DNA from: Levilactobacillus yonginensis
GTDB taxonomy: Bacteria > Bacillota > Bacilli > Lactobacillales > Lactobacillaceae
Direction: 5' to 3'
NCBI RefSeq assembly: GCF_964065165.1
Contig: NZ_OZ061549.1
Coordinates: 682,001-746,000 of the forward strand
Length of the DNA: 64,000 nt
Both the position numbers and the translations under genes were made by a program. This document shows positions 9,548-17,832 of the stretch, in pieces. The notes beneath the pieces are model-generated. The model had not been told where the DNA came from, searched no databases, and worked only from the letters and a program-made list of their open reading frames with translations. The stretch's first letter is position 1, and every line of letters starts with the position of its first letter.

Positions 9548-9665
9548 CCGATGCTAAATAACGTTATCTGCACCAATGAGTCCAATTTCATGGACTGATT
9601 CAACTATATGCTTAAGAGCACTCACCACCGTGAATATTATTTTATGGATAACTTTTGGTTATTAT

Positions 9666-9694
9666 TTGAAAAAGGCCTCTAAATCAAGTAAGAT
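9666..9694 (+). promoter_or_regulatory. Promoter of yidC
   Basis: TTGAAA and TAAGAT are separated by 17 bases. The predicted transcript starts near 9701, about 72 bases before the yidC start. Confidence 0.75.
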
Positions 9695-9704
9695 GTTTGA
9701 TGTT

Positions 9705-9739
9705 GACGGCGTTTTCGTCGTCGGGAGCGTTCACGCTCT
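9705..9739 (+). promoter_or_regulatory. Two adjacent hairpins in the yidC 5' leader
   Basis: GACGGCG-TTTT-CGTCGTC (9705-9722) is followed at once by GAGCG-TTCA-CGCTC (9725-9738). Both have tight tetraloops and lie upstream of the AAAGGGG ribosome site. They may protect the message or affect translation; no known riboswitch is recognised. Confidence 0.5.
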
Positions 9740-9772
9740 ACACAGCAATTATAAAGGGGTTCAAAACATAAA

Positions 9773-10687
9773 ATGAAAATATCCAAGAAAGTCACAGCGC
9801 TCGGTTCGCTGGCCGGACTCGCACTTCTGCTAAGCGGCTGTGTGCAGACCAAAAACGGTAAACCTTACGGGTTCGTGTACGATTATTTAGCCGTTCCTGG
9901 ACAACACGTCATGAACTGGTTTGCCAACATCTTCGGCGGTAGTTATGGTTGGGCCATTATCGCCCTAACCGTTATCGTACGGATGGTGCTCTTGCCAATC
10001 ATGGTCAAGCAAATGCGTGGCGCCACGGTTCAACAGGAAAAGATTTCCATGGTTCGACCGCAAATGACGGCCTTGCAAAAACAACAGAAGGCTGCAAAGA
10101 CACCCGAAGAACAACAGGCTGCCAGTCAAGCCATGATGGCTCTCTACCGGAATAACGGTATCAGTATGACCGGTGGAATCGGCTGTTTGCCATTGTTGAT
10201 TCAAATGCCGATCTTTGCTGCACTGTACGCCGCCATTCGGTACTCACCAGAGTTATCGAGTTCCGTCTTCATGAACATCCCCTTAGGGAAGTCAAGTTGG
10301 ATTCTGGCAATTCTCTCCTTCGCCTCTTACCTGTTACAAGGGTACCTATCCATGTTGGGGATGCCTGACGATCAGAAAAAACAAATGCGTATGACCTTGT
10401 TGCTCTCACCCGTGATGATTCTGTTCTTCACGATGAGTTCACCGGCCGGGTTAGGCTTATACTTCTTCGTCGGTGGGTTATTTGCCTGCATCCAAACGTT
10501 GATCATCAACTTCTACCGACCACGGATTCGTAAAGAAATCCAAGCCAAGATGAAGGAAAATCCCGCACCAGTAGTTGAACCCGTTGTTGCTAAGCCAGCT
10601 GAGCCCGAAAAGAAGGCCCTCGCTGCCAAACAAACGAGTACCAAGAATCGCAATCGGAATGCTGGCAAACAACAGCATCACCATTAA
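9773..10687 (+). CDS. yidC: Membrane protein insertase YidC (lipoprotein type)
   Basis: Inserts and folds membrane proteins with or after the Sec translocon. The N-terminus is a lipoprotein signal (LALLLSGC, lipidated Cys at residue 23), as in Gram-positive YidC/SpoIIIJ/OxaA2. About five transmembrane segments follow, with the 60KD_IMP core starting near IALTVIVRMVLLPIMVKQM, whose Arg sits in the hydrophilic groove. The C-terminal tail is basic and His/Lys/Gln-rich. At 304 residues with a long basic tail it resembles the YidC2-type paralog, which often lies next to acyP. It is monocistronic, with a strong terminator. Confidence 0.95.
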   Translation: MKISKKVTALGSLAGLALLLSGCVQTKNGKPYGFVYDYLAVPGQHVMNWFANIFGGSYGWAIIALTVIVRMVLLPIMVKQMRGATVQQEKISMVRPQMTALQKQQKAAKTPEEQQAASQAMMALYRNNGISMTGGIGCLPLLIQMPIFAALYAAIRYSPELSSSVFMNIPLGKSSWILAILSFASYLLQGYLSMLGMPDDQKKQMRMTLLLSPVMILFFTMSSPAGLGLYFFVGGLFACIQTLIINFYRPRIRKEIQAKMKENPAPVVEPVVAKPAEPEKKALAAKQTSTKNRNRNAGKQQHHH

Positions 10688-10709
10688 GCAATTCTGACTA
10701 ACGCAGCTT

Positions 10710-10749
10710 AAAACCGCCATTCCAGATTAGTCCTGGGATGGCGGTTTTT
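10710..10749 (+). terminator. Terminator of yidC
   Basis: AAAACCGCCATTCCAG pairs with CTGGGATGGCGGTTTT across a short loop, followed by T5. Confidence 0.9.
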
Positions 10750-10750
10750 G

Positions 10751-11146
10751 TGTAACCTTTTTAAAAAGAAGCGTGATTGGCTGGCCAATTGGCAAACCGC
10801 ATTACTTGGCTTATTGATTAATACAAGCATCAACTTAACAGCTAAGAATCGACGACCATCGACGACCGCAGTCTGCCGAACTACCGCCAAATTTGCCAAA
10901 ATGGTTAGTCATCGTGAAATCAGGACAATATTCATTATGATTGCCTATTACAAGAGGCTTACTTTCACCCTTCAGCTATCCATCTAGACCTCTTCTGGAA
11001 ATTCAGATAGTTGTCAATCAATTGCTACCCTAGCGTAATCGTCACAAGTCATGTCAACACTTGACCATATTACAAAACGCTCCGATGTTGTTAGATACAG
11101 AAAGTGTAAATTAGGTATTTAGTCACCCCATCTAAGGGGAACTTGC
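10751..11146. other. Gene-free stretch
   Basis: About 400 bases with only short frames lacking ribosome sites or recognisable products. It is AT-richer than its neighbours. I see no feature in it. Confidence 0.5.
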
Positions 11147-11551
11147 TTACGACATCATCAAATTCTGCCGAACTCCGCTGGGGACTGACTCTTTTTTCGC
11201 TTCAGACCAAGACTCCACATTTTGTCCCTTTGTTTCAATTTTCAAAAAGCGCTGTGGTTTCAACCGCCACTGAGAATCAAAGGTCAACGTCCGCGATTTT
11301 CCTTGCTGATTGTAAGTTACCAGCTGGTACGTATATTCCTTCTCACCACCCCCACCAATAAACTGGCGTACCGGCTTAGCAGATGTCGACGCATAAACCG
11401 TTTCATTCTTCACTAACGGGTTCACATTATCGATAGCCATTGCCAATTCCGAATGTCTATTTTTGGTCAAGGCTGGCAATAAAATTGCGCCTACCCCAGC
11501 AACGGCCGCGAGTCCAATGATAAATAAACCAAATTTCCCCCAAATTTTCAT
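11147..11551 (-). CDS. YxeA-family (DUF1093) secreted or membrane-anchored protein
   Basis: A 134-residue protein with one N-terminal hydrophobic helix (about residues 6-25) and the YxeA fold, seen in EYTYQLVTYNQQGKSRTLTF and LKIETKGQNVESWSEAK. YxeA-like proteins adopt an OB-like fold at the cell surface, with no established enzymatic role. The start is the ATG with AGGAGG five bases upstream. A perfect 20-bp palindrome at 11570-11589 sits right above the ribosome site and is a likely operator. Confidence 0.8.
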   Translation of the reverse strand: MKIWGKFGLFIIGLAAVAGVGAILLPALTKNRHSELAMAIDNVNPLVKNETVYASTSAKPVRQFIGGGGEKEYTYQLVTYNQQGKSRTLTFDSQWRLKPQRFLKIETKGQNVESWSEAKKESVPSGVRQNLMMS

Positions 11552-11569
11552 AATATCCTCCTGCATTGG

Positions 11570-11589
11570 TTAATTACTATAGTAATTAA
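11570..11589. promoter_or_regulatory. 20-bp perfect palindrome, candidate operator
   Basis: The sequence TTAATTACTATAGTAATTAA is identical on both strands. It lies 18 bases upstream of the yxeA-like start codon, where a promoter would be. The flanking GGTAACTACT repeats part of the half-site. A dimeric repressor is likely, but its family is not evident. Confidence 0.55.
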
Positions 11590-11753
11590 GTAGTTACCAC
11601 AGAATAGCGAAATTTATAGAGGCTGTCAACCCCGCTTTTGAAAAAATCCTACTGCAATTCAGGTTTAAATATGGGGGTCTTCGGAACCGTGGTTAGGAAA
11701 TGAAGATAGCCGGAGTTAATCTTAGCATAGTTCCGTTTTAGGAAACGTTAGTT

Positions 11754-11998
11754 TTGGAACAACCTGATGTTATTGGTATTGATGTCTCAATGGGAAAAGC
11801 AGTTGGGCTATCTACCACCAAAAGAAGCATCTTTATAATTTCACCTTTGCCCATACGATTACCGGTTTTAAAGCCTTGCAATCTAACGACTAATCCAGTT
11901 GTTTATTTTGAATCTACTGTTATTTACCCAAGACCGTTTGAGACTTTCTTTAAAAATAATCGTTTAAACGACGTTGAAAGGAAAGTGTGAAATCAAGT
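11754..11998 (+). pseudogene. Decayed IS110-family transposase, N-terminal fragment
   Basis: The frame opens with VIGIDVSMGKA, the N-terminal DEDD RuvC-like motif of IS110 transposases. It then jumps frame near 11807 to AIYHQKKHLYNFTFAHTITG (11808-11867) and returns near 11886 with NPVVYFESTVIYPRP, the next conserved block. At least two frameshifts and the loss of the C-terminal part show it is dead. No terminal repeats or second half were found nearby. Confidence 0.75.
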
Positions 11999-12158
11999 TC
12001 CCTACCGAAAAAACAATCCACCTTAAAAGTGGTGAGAAGACCGCTATCTTGGATATGAATCCTAGAATTTTACCGCCTAATCCCTTGATATAGCCTATTT
12101 TACGGAACTGAACGGCCTGTCTTAGCCATCGAGCATTGTTTTAATCCATCTCCAATTC

Positions 12159-13061
12159 ATGGTAGACTCAAGTAAGAGGAGTGAATGCTATGAAATTAAG
12201 AAATGGACTAGGTATTGTTTTGGCGTAACACTTGGCATTGCATTATGTCTCATATCTTCCCCATCGGCTCAAGCTGCAACAAAGTACACAGTAGTTTCAG
12301 AGAAGTGGTACAACGTGCCAGCAACTTCTTATCGGGCAAAGCACCCCAATAAACGGGTTGCTCTTTGGAATAAGAAGCACACTAAACGATACGGATATTT
12401 GACCGATCGTCCCAACACGACGTTCACACTTAATTCAATTGCGGTTCTTAAACATGGAAATACAAAAGCCGTCTATTATTATGTCGATGCTGGTGGCACC
12501 AAAAAGCATCCTAAAGGAACGCTTGGCTATGTTTGGCGTGGATATTTGACCAAAGGATTAGCAATGGATCGGCTCAAAAGCCGTTATGTTCGACTAGCAA
12601 AGTTTTCTAACAACGCAGACTATGCCAATTACATTAAATACTCTAAATCACAAAAAATTACTAAGGCTTTAGTCAAAGCATTACCAAATATGAAGTTAAA
12701 CTTAGATTTAACTAATATTGCTGCTTATAAATTCGCGGAAACCATGTCCGATGAAGATTCGTCTCTTCCCGATGTTAAATTTAGCTCTCTAAAGACCAAA
12801 AACTATAAGCATATTACATATTTCCCTAAGGTTACTGCCTATTTAAAGCAGAGCAATAATGTCGCAACTGCTACCCGAGTTAAGAAAGTTAAGCGTATTC
12901 TAGCAAAAGACTACGGATTAACAACTGCAAAGCTAAAACGTTTGAAGAACTATCAAATTGGGCTAAATATTGCCGAAAATACAACTGGCAATAAGGCTAA
13001 AGATAATACTCCTCTTACCGTTAAGTTCTATGCTTTTGCTATTGCCCAGAGAGTGAAGTAA
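12159..13061 (+). CDS. Secreted protein with a frameshifted signal-peptide region
   Basis: A secreted protein of the type common in lactobacilli. The mature part begins after SSPSAQA, contains an SH3-like region with ALWNKKHTKRYGYL and GYVWRGYLTKGL, and ends in a basic C-terminal domain. The continuous frame has no ribosome site at its first ATG (12159). A well-spaced AGAGGAG instead serves the ATG at 12190, which is in another frame and stops at 12226. Adding one T to the T4 run at 12218-12221 would join this start to the signal peptide and mature protein. The gene is therefore either inactivated, phase-variable or mis-sequenced. It is a paralog of the gene at 18858. Confidence 0.7.
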   Translation: MVDSSKRSECYEIKKWTRYCFGVTLGIALCLISSPSAQAATKYTVVSEKWYNVPATSYRAKHPNKRVALWNKKHTKRYGYLTDRPNTTFTLNSIAVLKHGNTKAVYYYVDAGGTKKHPKGTLGYVWRGYLTKGLAMDRLKSRYVRLAKFSNNADYANYIKYSKSQKITKALVKALPNMKLNLDLTNIAAYKFAETMSDEDSSLPDVKFSSLKTKNYKHITYFPKVTAYLKQSNNVATATRVKKVKRILAKDYGLTTAKLKRLKNYQIGLNIAENTTGNKAKDNTPLTVKFYAFAIAQRVK

Positions 13062-13098
13062 TTACCCAATGGTTATAGCCAGAGAATAATTAATTCAT

Positions 13099-13142
13099 CA
13101 AAAAATGGGAGATGGACCCGTATGGCCTATCTCCCATTTTTA
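13099..13142. terminator. Bidirectional terminator
   Basis: AAAAATGGGAGAT pairs with ATCTCCCATTTTT. It serves the secreted-protein gene on the plus strand and the histidine kinase gene on the minus strand. Confidence 0.9.
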
Positions 13143-13173
13143 ATTATATTAATTTTCTAGCAACTAACGAAGG

Positions 13174-14808
13174 CTAAAGATCTGATTTAGATGAATCGTC
13201 TGACGGTTTAGGCGAATCCACCGGTGCATCCTCCAATAATTGTGACTGGATACCCGGAATATCATTGGCTGCTTGAATCTGCTCCTTCTTCGCATTTAAG
13301 ACCTGGGCATCTGCATCCGACAAAATCGGTAGCGAGATCCGGAAAACGGAGCCGTGACCCAAGGCACTTTCGATGGTGATTCGGCCATGGTAAGCCTCAA
13401 TCAACCGTTTGGCGATCGATAGTCCCAAGCCATTGCCCCCCTTGGTTCGAGAACGAGCCTTATCCACCCGGTAGAAACGGTTGAAGACTCGGTCGCGGTT
13501 CTCCTGAGAGATACCTTCCCCGAAGTCTTGAACGGCAATTTCGAGGTTTCGACGATCACTTTCGTACGTCAGATGAACCTCTTTACGTTTTTGAGAATAC
13601 TTGACCGCATTATCTAACAAAATAATCAGAATCTGTTCCAAGTGATTCCGGTAGATCTGCGCCTGTAAGGTGTGACGGACATCGTCATCTAAGATGAAGA
13701 CGTAGTCCGGATGGATCATCTTGAAGTTGTCAAAGACTTGTAGAACCACTTCACTGACATCAGTGACTTCGTTCGGGTAATTGACCTCAATCTGTTCCGC
13801 CCGCTGGAGATCCAACATTTCTTGAACCAGACTCTGCATCCGTTTCGTTTCCTGTAAGGAAGCTTTGATGGACTCATCCAGCACCTCTGGGTCGTCCTTG
13901 CCCCACCGATTAAGCATCTCCATGTGTCCTTGAATAATGGCCACTGGCGTTCTTAACTCATGGGAAACGTCCTCCACAAATTGCTGTTGCTGGTCCATAT
14001 AGCGCTGGGTCGTGTCTAACATGTCGTTAAACAGTGCTCCCAGGTCGCTCAGCTCATCTTGATGGTGCATCTCGGGTACACGGACATCCGTCTGCGGATC
14101 CTCCCTAACGGCATGAATAGCATCCCTAATGGCCTCGACCGGTCGTAACAGGAAGGTTGCCAAGCTATAGCTCAGAACCGCCGCTGCTAACGCTGCCATC
14201 AACCCGAGCACAATTTCAACCTGCAACAGGGTCACTTGAGTGCTGTGATAATCCCGGAGATTATCAGTGACCTGCACGTAACCCAGCAGGAGATTTCCCT
14301 GCTTAGCCTTGATAGGCATGCGGCCCACCAAGTGTTTACGGTGGTTAATCGTCTGAGTCACAATTCGCTGACTGCGGGTTTGTTTGAAAGCTGTTTTACT
14401 TTGGCCCGTGGCAAACAGTTCCCTGCCCTGTGCATCGAAAACAGTTACCGTTTGACTATCACGCGCTAAACTCGTAATTACAGCATTATTATAAGAAGCA
14501 CCCGGTTGTTTGGTCGTTCCGAGCACTGCTCGTGGCCGCAACTGGCGGTTCACCCCCGCACTAGTCAACGGTGTTTGCTGGCTATTCAACCGTTCAACCA
14601 CTACGTTCATTGAATCCGCAACATGGGTCTTTTCCTGCCGCATCAATACCGTCATAAAGCTGTTAAAAATAAGAAAAACGATGACCCCAAAAATGACTAA
14701 TACGCCAAAAACGGTGGACAGCGCCCATTCCCACTTCAGTGAAAAACGGAAGCCCTTAGATTTCTTTGGCTCATCATTCAAAGATTCATCGACTTGTGGC
14801 GATCTCAC
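13174..14808 (-). CDS. arlS: ArlS-like sensor histidine kinase
   Basis: A 544-residue membrane histidine kinase. TM1 lies at about residues 30-52, an extracytoplasmic sensor at 53-190, TM2 at about 192-220, then HAMP. HisKA has the phospho-acceptor His at 283 (FVEDVSHELRTPVAIIQG), and HATPase_c has N (LLDNAVKYSQ), G1 (DFGEGI) and G2 (KGGNGLGLSIAKRL) boxes. The start GTG overlaps the regulator's stop by four bases, so the pair is translationally coupled. It is longer than S. aureus ArlS (about 450) because of N- and C-terminal tails. The stimulus is unknown. Confidence 0.9.
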   Translation of the reverse strand: MRSPQVDESLNDEPKKSKGFRFSLKWEWALSTVFGVLVIFGVIVFLIFNSFMTVLMRQEKTHVADSMNVVVERLNSQQTPLTSAGVNRQLRPRAVLGTTKQPGASYNNAVITSLARDSQTVTVFDAQGRELFATGQSKTAFKQTRSQRIVTQTINHRKHLVGRMPIKAKQGNLLLGYVQVTDNLRDYHSTQVTLLQVEIVLGLMAALAAAVLSYSLATFLLRPVEAIRDAIHAVREDPQTDVRVPEMHHQDELSDLGALFNDMLDTTQRYMDQQQQFVEDVSHELRTPVAIIQGHMEMLNRWGKDDPEVLDESIKASLQETKRMQSLVQEMLDLQRAEQIEVNYPNEVTDVSEVVLQVFDNFKMIHPDYVFILDDDVRHTLQAQIYRNHLEQILIILLDNAVKYSQKRKEVHLTYESDRRNLEIAVQDFGEGISQENRDRVFNRFYRVDKARSRTKGGNGLGLSIAKRLIEAYHGRITIESALGHGSVFRISLPILSDADAQVLNAKKEQIQAANDIPGIQSQLLEDAPVDSPKPSDDSSKSDL

Positions 14809-15491
14809 GAACGCATCACGTACCCTGTACCCCGGACAGTCTGGATATAACTCTTCTGACCGGCGACATCAATTTTGTTCCGAAGGTAACGCACGTATAC
14901 GTCCACCACGTTAGTTTCAACTTCGGATTCGTAACCCCAAACCTTCGTCAGTAACACATCTCTGGCCAACACCACATTGATGTTTTCCATTAAGGCTAAC
15001 AGTAACTCATATTCCCGCTTCGTCAGGTTAATCACTTCATCACCACGACGAACGATTCGGTTTTCTTTTTCAATCGTCAGGTCCTTGAACTTAACCGTCG
15101 TCTGCTTGGTGTTCTTCTGTTCACCTTCCAGATGAATCCGCCGAAGAAGTGCCCGCACCCGGGCCAATAATTCTTCAATAGCAAATGGCTTAACAATGTA
15201 GTCATCCGCACCATGATCCAAGCCGGAAACTCGGTCGATCACTGAATCACGGGCTGTCATCATAATGATTGGCGTGCTTTTTTCTTCACGAACCCGCCGG
15301 GCGACTTCAATCCCATTTAATTCTGGCAACATCAAATCAAGTAAAATAACGTCGAAATCCTGTGATAATGCTGCTTCTAGCCCCGTCCGGCCATTGAATT
15401 GCACGTTGGTTTCATACCCTTCGTGTTTGAGTTCCAATTCCACGAAACGGGCAAGGTTTTTTTCATCTTCAATAATTAAAATTCGACTCAT
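14805..15491 (-). CDS. arlR: ArlR/CovR-like response regulator (OmpR family)
   Basis: A 228-residue response regulator. The receiver domain has phospho-acceptor Asp52 (VILLDLMLPELNG), the switch Thr in IIMMTARD and Lys in DYIVKPF. The OmpR-type winged helix ends in VRYLRNKIDVAGQKSYIQT and GTGYVMRS. Segments such as NLARFVELEL and WGYESEVETNVVDVYVRYLR closely match the ArlR/CovR group, which controls envelope, virulence and metal genes in other Firmicutes. It overlaps the kinase gene by four bases. Confidence 0.92.
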   Translation of the reverse strand: MSRILIIEDEKNLARFVELELKHEGYETNVQFNGRTGLEAALSQDFDVILLDLMLPELNGIEVARRVREEKSTPIIMMTARDSVIDRVSGLDHGADDYIVKPFAIEELLARVRALLRRIHLEGEQKNTKQTTVKFKDLTIEKENRIVRRGDEVINLTKREYELLLALMENINVVLARDVLLTKVWGYESEVETNVVDVYVRYLRNKIDVAGQKSYIQTVRGTGYVMRS

Positions 15492-15845
15492 TGCGCTTTA
15501 ACTCCTCTAGGATAATTAACCGCGCTCGCCCTTCAAGTGTCCCAACGAATGAGCGAACGTCCGATATTCATTCAACATTTAATTTTATCATATTTTCTCA
15601 TAATTGTATGCGAAAACCCCTGCGCCGTTCACAGAAAACTTGTGAATTTAATCATCTATAGACTTTTTTAACCTTTTCTGAAAACGTGCAACCGATTGTC
15701 CCGAAAATTTATTGTTGCCTATGAAAGCTCGCTAGTTTCACTATTCACATCCGTTTATTGAGCAAACTAATCAGGCCAAGTCAGTGCTACTGCGAATGGT
15801 TTAAATACTTTCACAAAAAAAGATGGTATATGTTAAAAAATTCAC
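15492..15845. other. Divergent intergenic region of arlR and adhP
   Basis: About 350 AT-rich bases holding the 5' regions of the two divergent genes. No open frame or clear hairpin stands out. Confidence 0.5.
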
Positions 15846-15873
15846 TTGAAACTATTTGGACTTGCTGTATACT
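15846..15873 (+). promoter_or_regulatory. Promoter of adhP
   Basis: TTGAAA and TATACT are separated by 16 bases, about 36 bases above the start codon. AAAAGGGG precedes the ATG. Confidence 0.75.
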
Positions 15874-15908
15874 GAGCATGTAGACAAAAAAGAAAAGGGG
15901 ATTTTTTC

Positions 15909-16925
15909 ATGAAAGCTGCTGTTATTCGCGATTCAGTCGACGGTTACGTTGATATTAAAGATGTTACTTTACGTCCCATTACCCATGGTGAAGCCTTAGT
16001 TAAGATGGAGTATTGTGGTCTTTGCCACACCGACTTGCACGTTGCCGCTGGTGACTTTGGCAAGCAACCAGGCCGGATCATTGGCCATGAAGGTGTTGGT
16101 AAAGTTATCCAAGTTGCCGACGATGTTGATAATTTGAAGATTGGTGACCGGGTTTCCGTTGCTTGGTTCTTCAAGGGCTGTGGCCACTGTGAATACTGCT
16201 TAACCGGTCGTGAAACTCTTTGCCGTAACGTTCAAAACTCCGGTTTTACCGTTGATGGTGCCATGGCTGAAGAATGCATCGTTGATGCTAACTACGCCGT
16301 TAAGGTCCCAGAAGGCTTGGACCCAGTAGAAGCAACTTCCCTGACTTGTGCCGGTGTTACGATGTACAAAGCTTTGAAGACTGGTGAAACGAAGCCAGGC
16401 CAATGGGTTGAAGTTGTTGGTGCCGGTGGTTTAGGTAACCTGGCTATCCAATACGCACACAATGTCTTCGGTGCTCACGTTGTTGCCGTTGATGGTAACC
16501 CTGACAAGTTAGCTGCTGCTAAGAAAGACGGTGCCGAAATCCTGATCAACCGTCATGATGACAACGTTGCTGAACAAATTCAGGAAAAAGTTGGTGGTGT
16601 TGATAACGCCCAAGTTACGGCCGTTACGAAAGACGCCTTCACCCAATCCGTTAACGCTTTGAAGCCAGATGGCAAGTTAGTTGCCGTTGCTTTACCACAA
16701 GGTGATATGGAATTGAACATTGCTAAGACCGTTCTGGATGGTATCTCAGTTCGTGGTTCCTTAGTTGGTACCCGTCAAGACTTAGCTGAAGCTTTCCAAT
16801 TCGGTGCTGAAGGTAAGGTTCACCCTATCGTTAAGACACGTCGTTTGGACGAAGTTAACGACATCATTGACGAAATGAAGAGCAACTCAATCGTTGGTCG
16901 GATGGTCGTTGATTTCACGAAGTAA
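15909..16925 (+). CDS. adhP: Zinc-dependent alcohol dehydrogenase AdhP
   Basis: A medium-chain NAD-dependent alcohol dehydrogenase interconverting primary alcohols and aldehydes. The catalytic zinc site includes CGLCHTD and GHEGVG. The structural zinc site is [15 protein letters not shown]. The Rossmann motif is [15 protein letters not shown]. It is 338 residues, the family length. Codon use is strongly biased (GTT, GCT, AAG), which suggests high expression, consistent with a role in regenerating NAD by forming ethanol. It stands alone, with a promoter and strong terminator. Confidence 0.96.
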   Translation: MKAAVIRDSVDGYVDIKDVTLRPITHGEALVKMEYCGLCHTDLHVAAGDFGKQPGRIIGHEGVGKVIQVADDVDNLKIGDRVSVAWFFKGCGHCEYCLTGRETLCRNVQNSGFTVDGAMAEECIVDANYAVKVPEGLDPVEATSLTCAGVTMYKALKTGETKPGQWVEVVGAGGLGNLAIQYAHNVFGAHVVAVDGNPDKLAAAKKDGAEILINRHDDNVAEQIQEKVGGVDNAQVTAVTKDAFTQSVNALKPDGKLVAVALPQGDMELNIAKTVLDGISVRGSLVGTRQDLAEAFQFGAEGKVHPIVKTRRLDEVNDIIDEMKSNSIVGRMVVDFTK

Positions 16926-16942
16926 TCTCCTCTAAAAACATC

Positions 16943-16979
16943 AAAAGTAGCGTTTCCCGTGAGGAACGCTACTTTTTTT
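16943..16979. terminator. Terminator of adhP, usable in both directions
   Basis: AAGTAGCGTTTCC pairs with GGAACGCTACTT, flanked by T7 on the plus side and T4 on the minus side. The stop codon of the minus-strand protease gene lies inside the stem. Confidence 0.88.
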
Positions 16980-17640
16980 GTCCTTTTTTCGGATACAGAT
17001 ACTGCAGAGCTAGGAGATCCCCCGTCGACAATCGTAGATGTCCCTGATCAATCGCATACATTACCGATCCTCGGTTCTGACTGTGATCTAGCCCCAGCAC
17101 ATGTCCAATCTCATGAATAGCCACGGACTCCTGGAGACCCCTGTCAGGATAGTGTGCATTCAATCCCGCGCGACCGCGATTAACCGTTAGCAGATTGATA
17201 CCACTAATCGTTTGAATCTCTGGACCACCCTTTCCCAACTCCAAGTACCCCGGTTGGTTTGATAGATCCTTGTGATACGTATATAAGCTTATGCCATTTT
17301 GCCCGAGTCCCGGTCGGCCTGCTACCAAATTAACGATGCCCGTAGCGTTGTAGACGGCAATTGCCCGTTCAAATAGCGCCTGAGTCTTTGGGGGCGTCCG
17401 CGGTTCGAAATGATAATAATAGGTCGGCTTAAGCTGCCCGGGTTTAACAATTTTCTCAACGGGCGTCGCTCCGGCAGTCTCCTTGCGCCCAACCAATGGC
17501 AACTTAATGCCTAGCCGGCTTGCCGCTTTAGCGACCGTCACCTGGGAAGAACGCACGACCTGCGGCAAATCATGCCGCACATACAACACACTCAGACCAC
17601 TCACGACCAGTAAGATTAGCACTAACCAACGTTTCCGCAT
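16969..17640 (-). CDS. Matrixin-like zinc metalloprotease, membrane-anchored or secreted
   Basis: A 223-residue protein with an N-terminal hydrophobic segment (residues 5-21). The zinc-binding motif HEIGHVLGLDH is at 176-186 and a Met-turn SVM at 192-194, the hallmark of metzincins of the M10/matrixin group. The region before it (GLGQNGISLYTYHKD, GINLLTVNRGRAGLNAHYPD) resembles the matrixin beta-sheet. It probably acts outside the membrane; its substrate is unknown. It has no recognisable pro-domain Cys switch. Confidence 0.88.
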   Translation of the reverse strand: MRKRWLVLILLVVSGLSVLYVRHDLPQVVRSSQVTVAKAASRLGIKLPLVGRKETAGATPVEKIVKPGQLKPTYYYHFEPRTPPKTQALFERAIAVYNATGIVNLVAGRPGLGQNGISLYTYHKDLSNQPGYLELGKGGPEIQTISGINLLTVNRGRAGLNAHYPDRGLQESVAIHEIGHVLGLDHSQNRGSVMYAIDQGHLRLSTGDLLALQYLYPKKGQKK

Positions 17641-17832
17641 TCAGATTCTCCTTATTCACTCGGTAACTGAACTAACTTAAGCCAGTGTACCCAGGAAACT
17701 AGCAGAAACCAAGTAAAATTCAAATTTCTTTCACTTAACGATGACCATCCATCGGAATTTGACAATTCGATGATTTCCTCCATTAAATTTATAATTATAA
17801 CAATCGCCACCGGCTAGTATTCGCTCGGCGAG

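Noticed and set aside
9576..9776. A 66-codon frame with a hydrophobic segment, ending in ATGA overlap with yidC, like a MifM-type sensor peptide
   Set aside because: It has no ribosome site, and a good promoter (9666-9694) lies inside it, so the yidC transcript would start downstream of its beginning. Chance frame is more likely.
10748..10987. 79-codon plus-strand frame after yidC
   Set aside because: It begins inside the yidC terminator and has no ribosome site.
11974..12075. Possible small gene downstream of the IS110 remnant
   Set aside because: A GTG frame of 23 codons follows a purine-rich stretch, but no family similarity or conserved context supports it.
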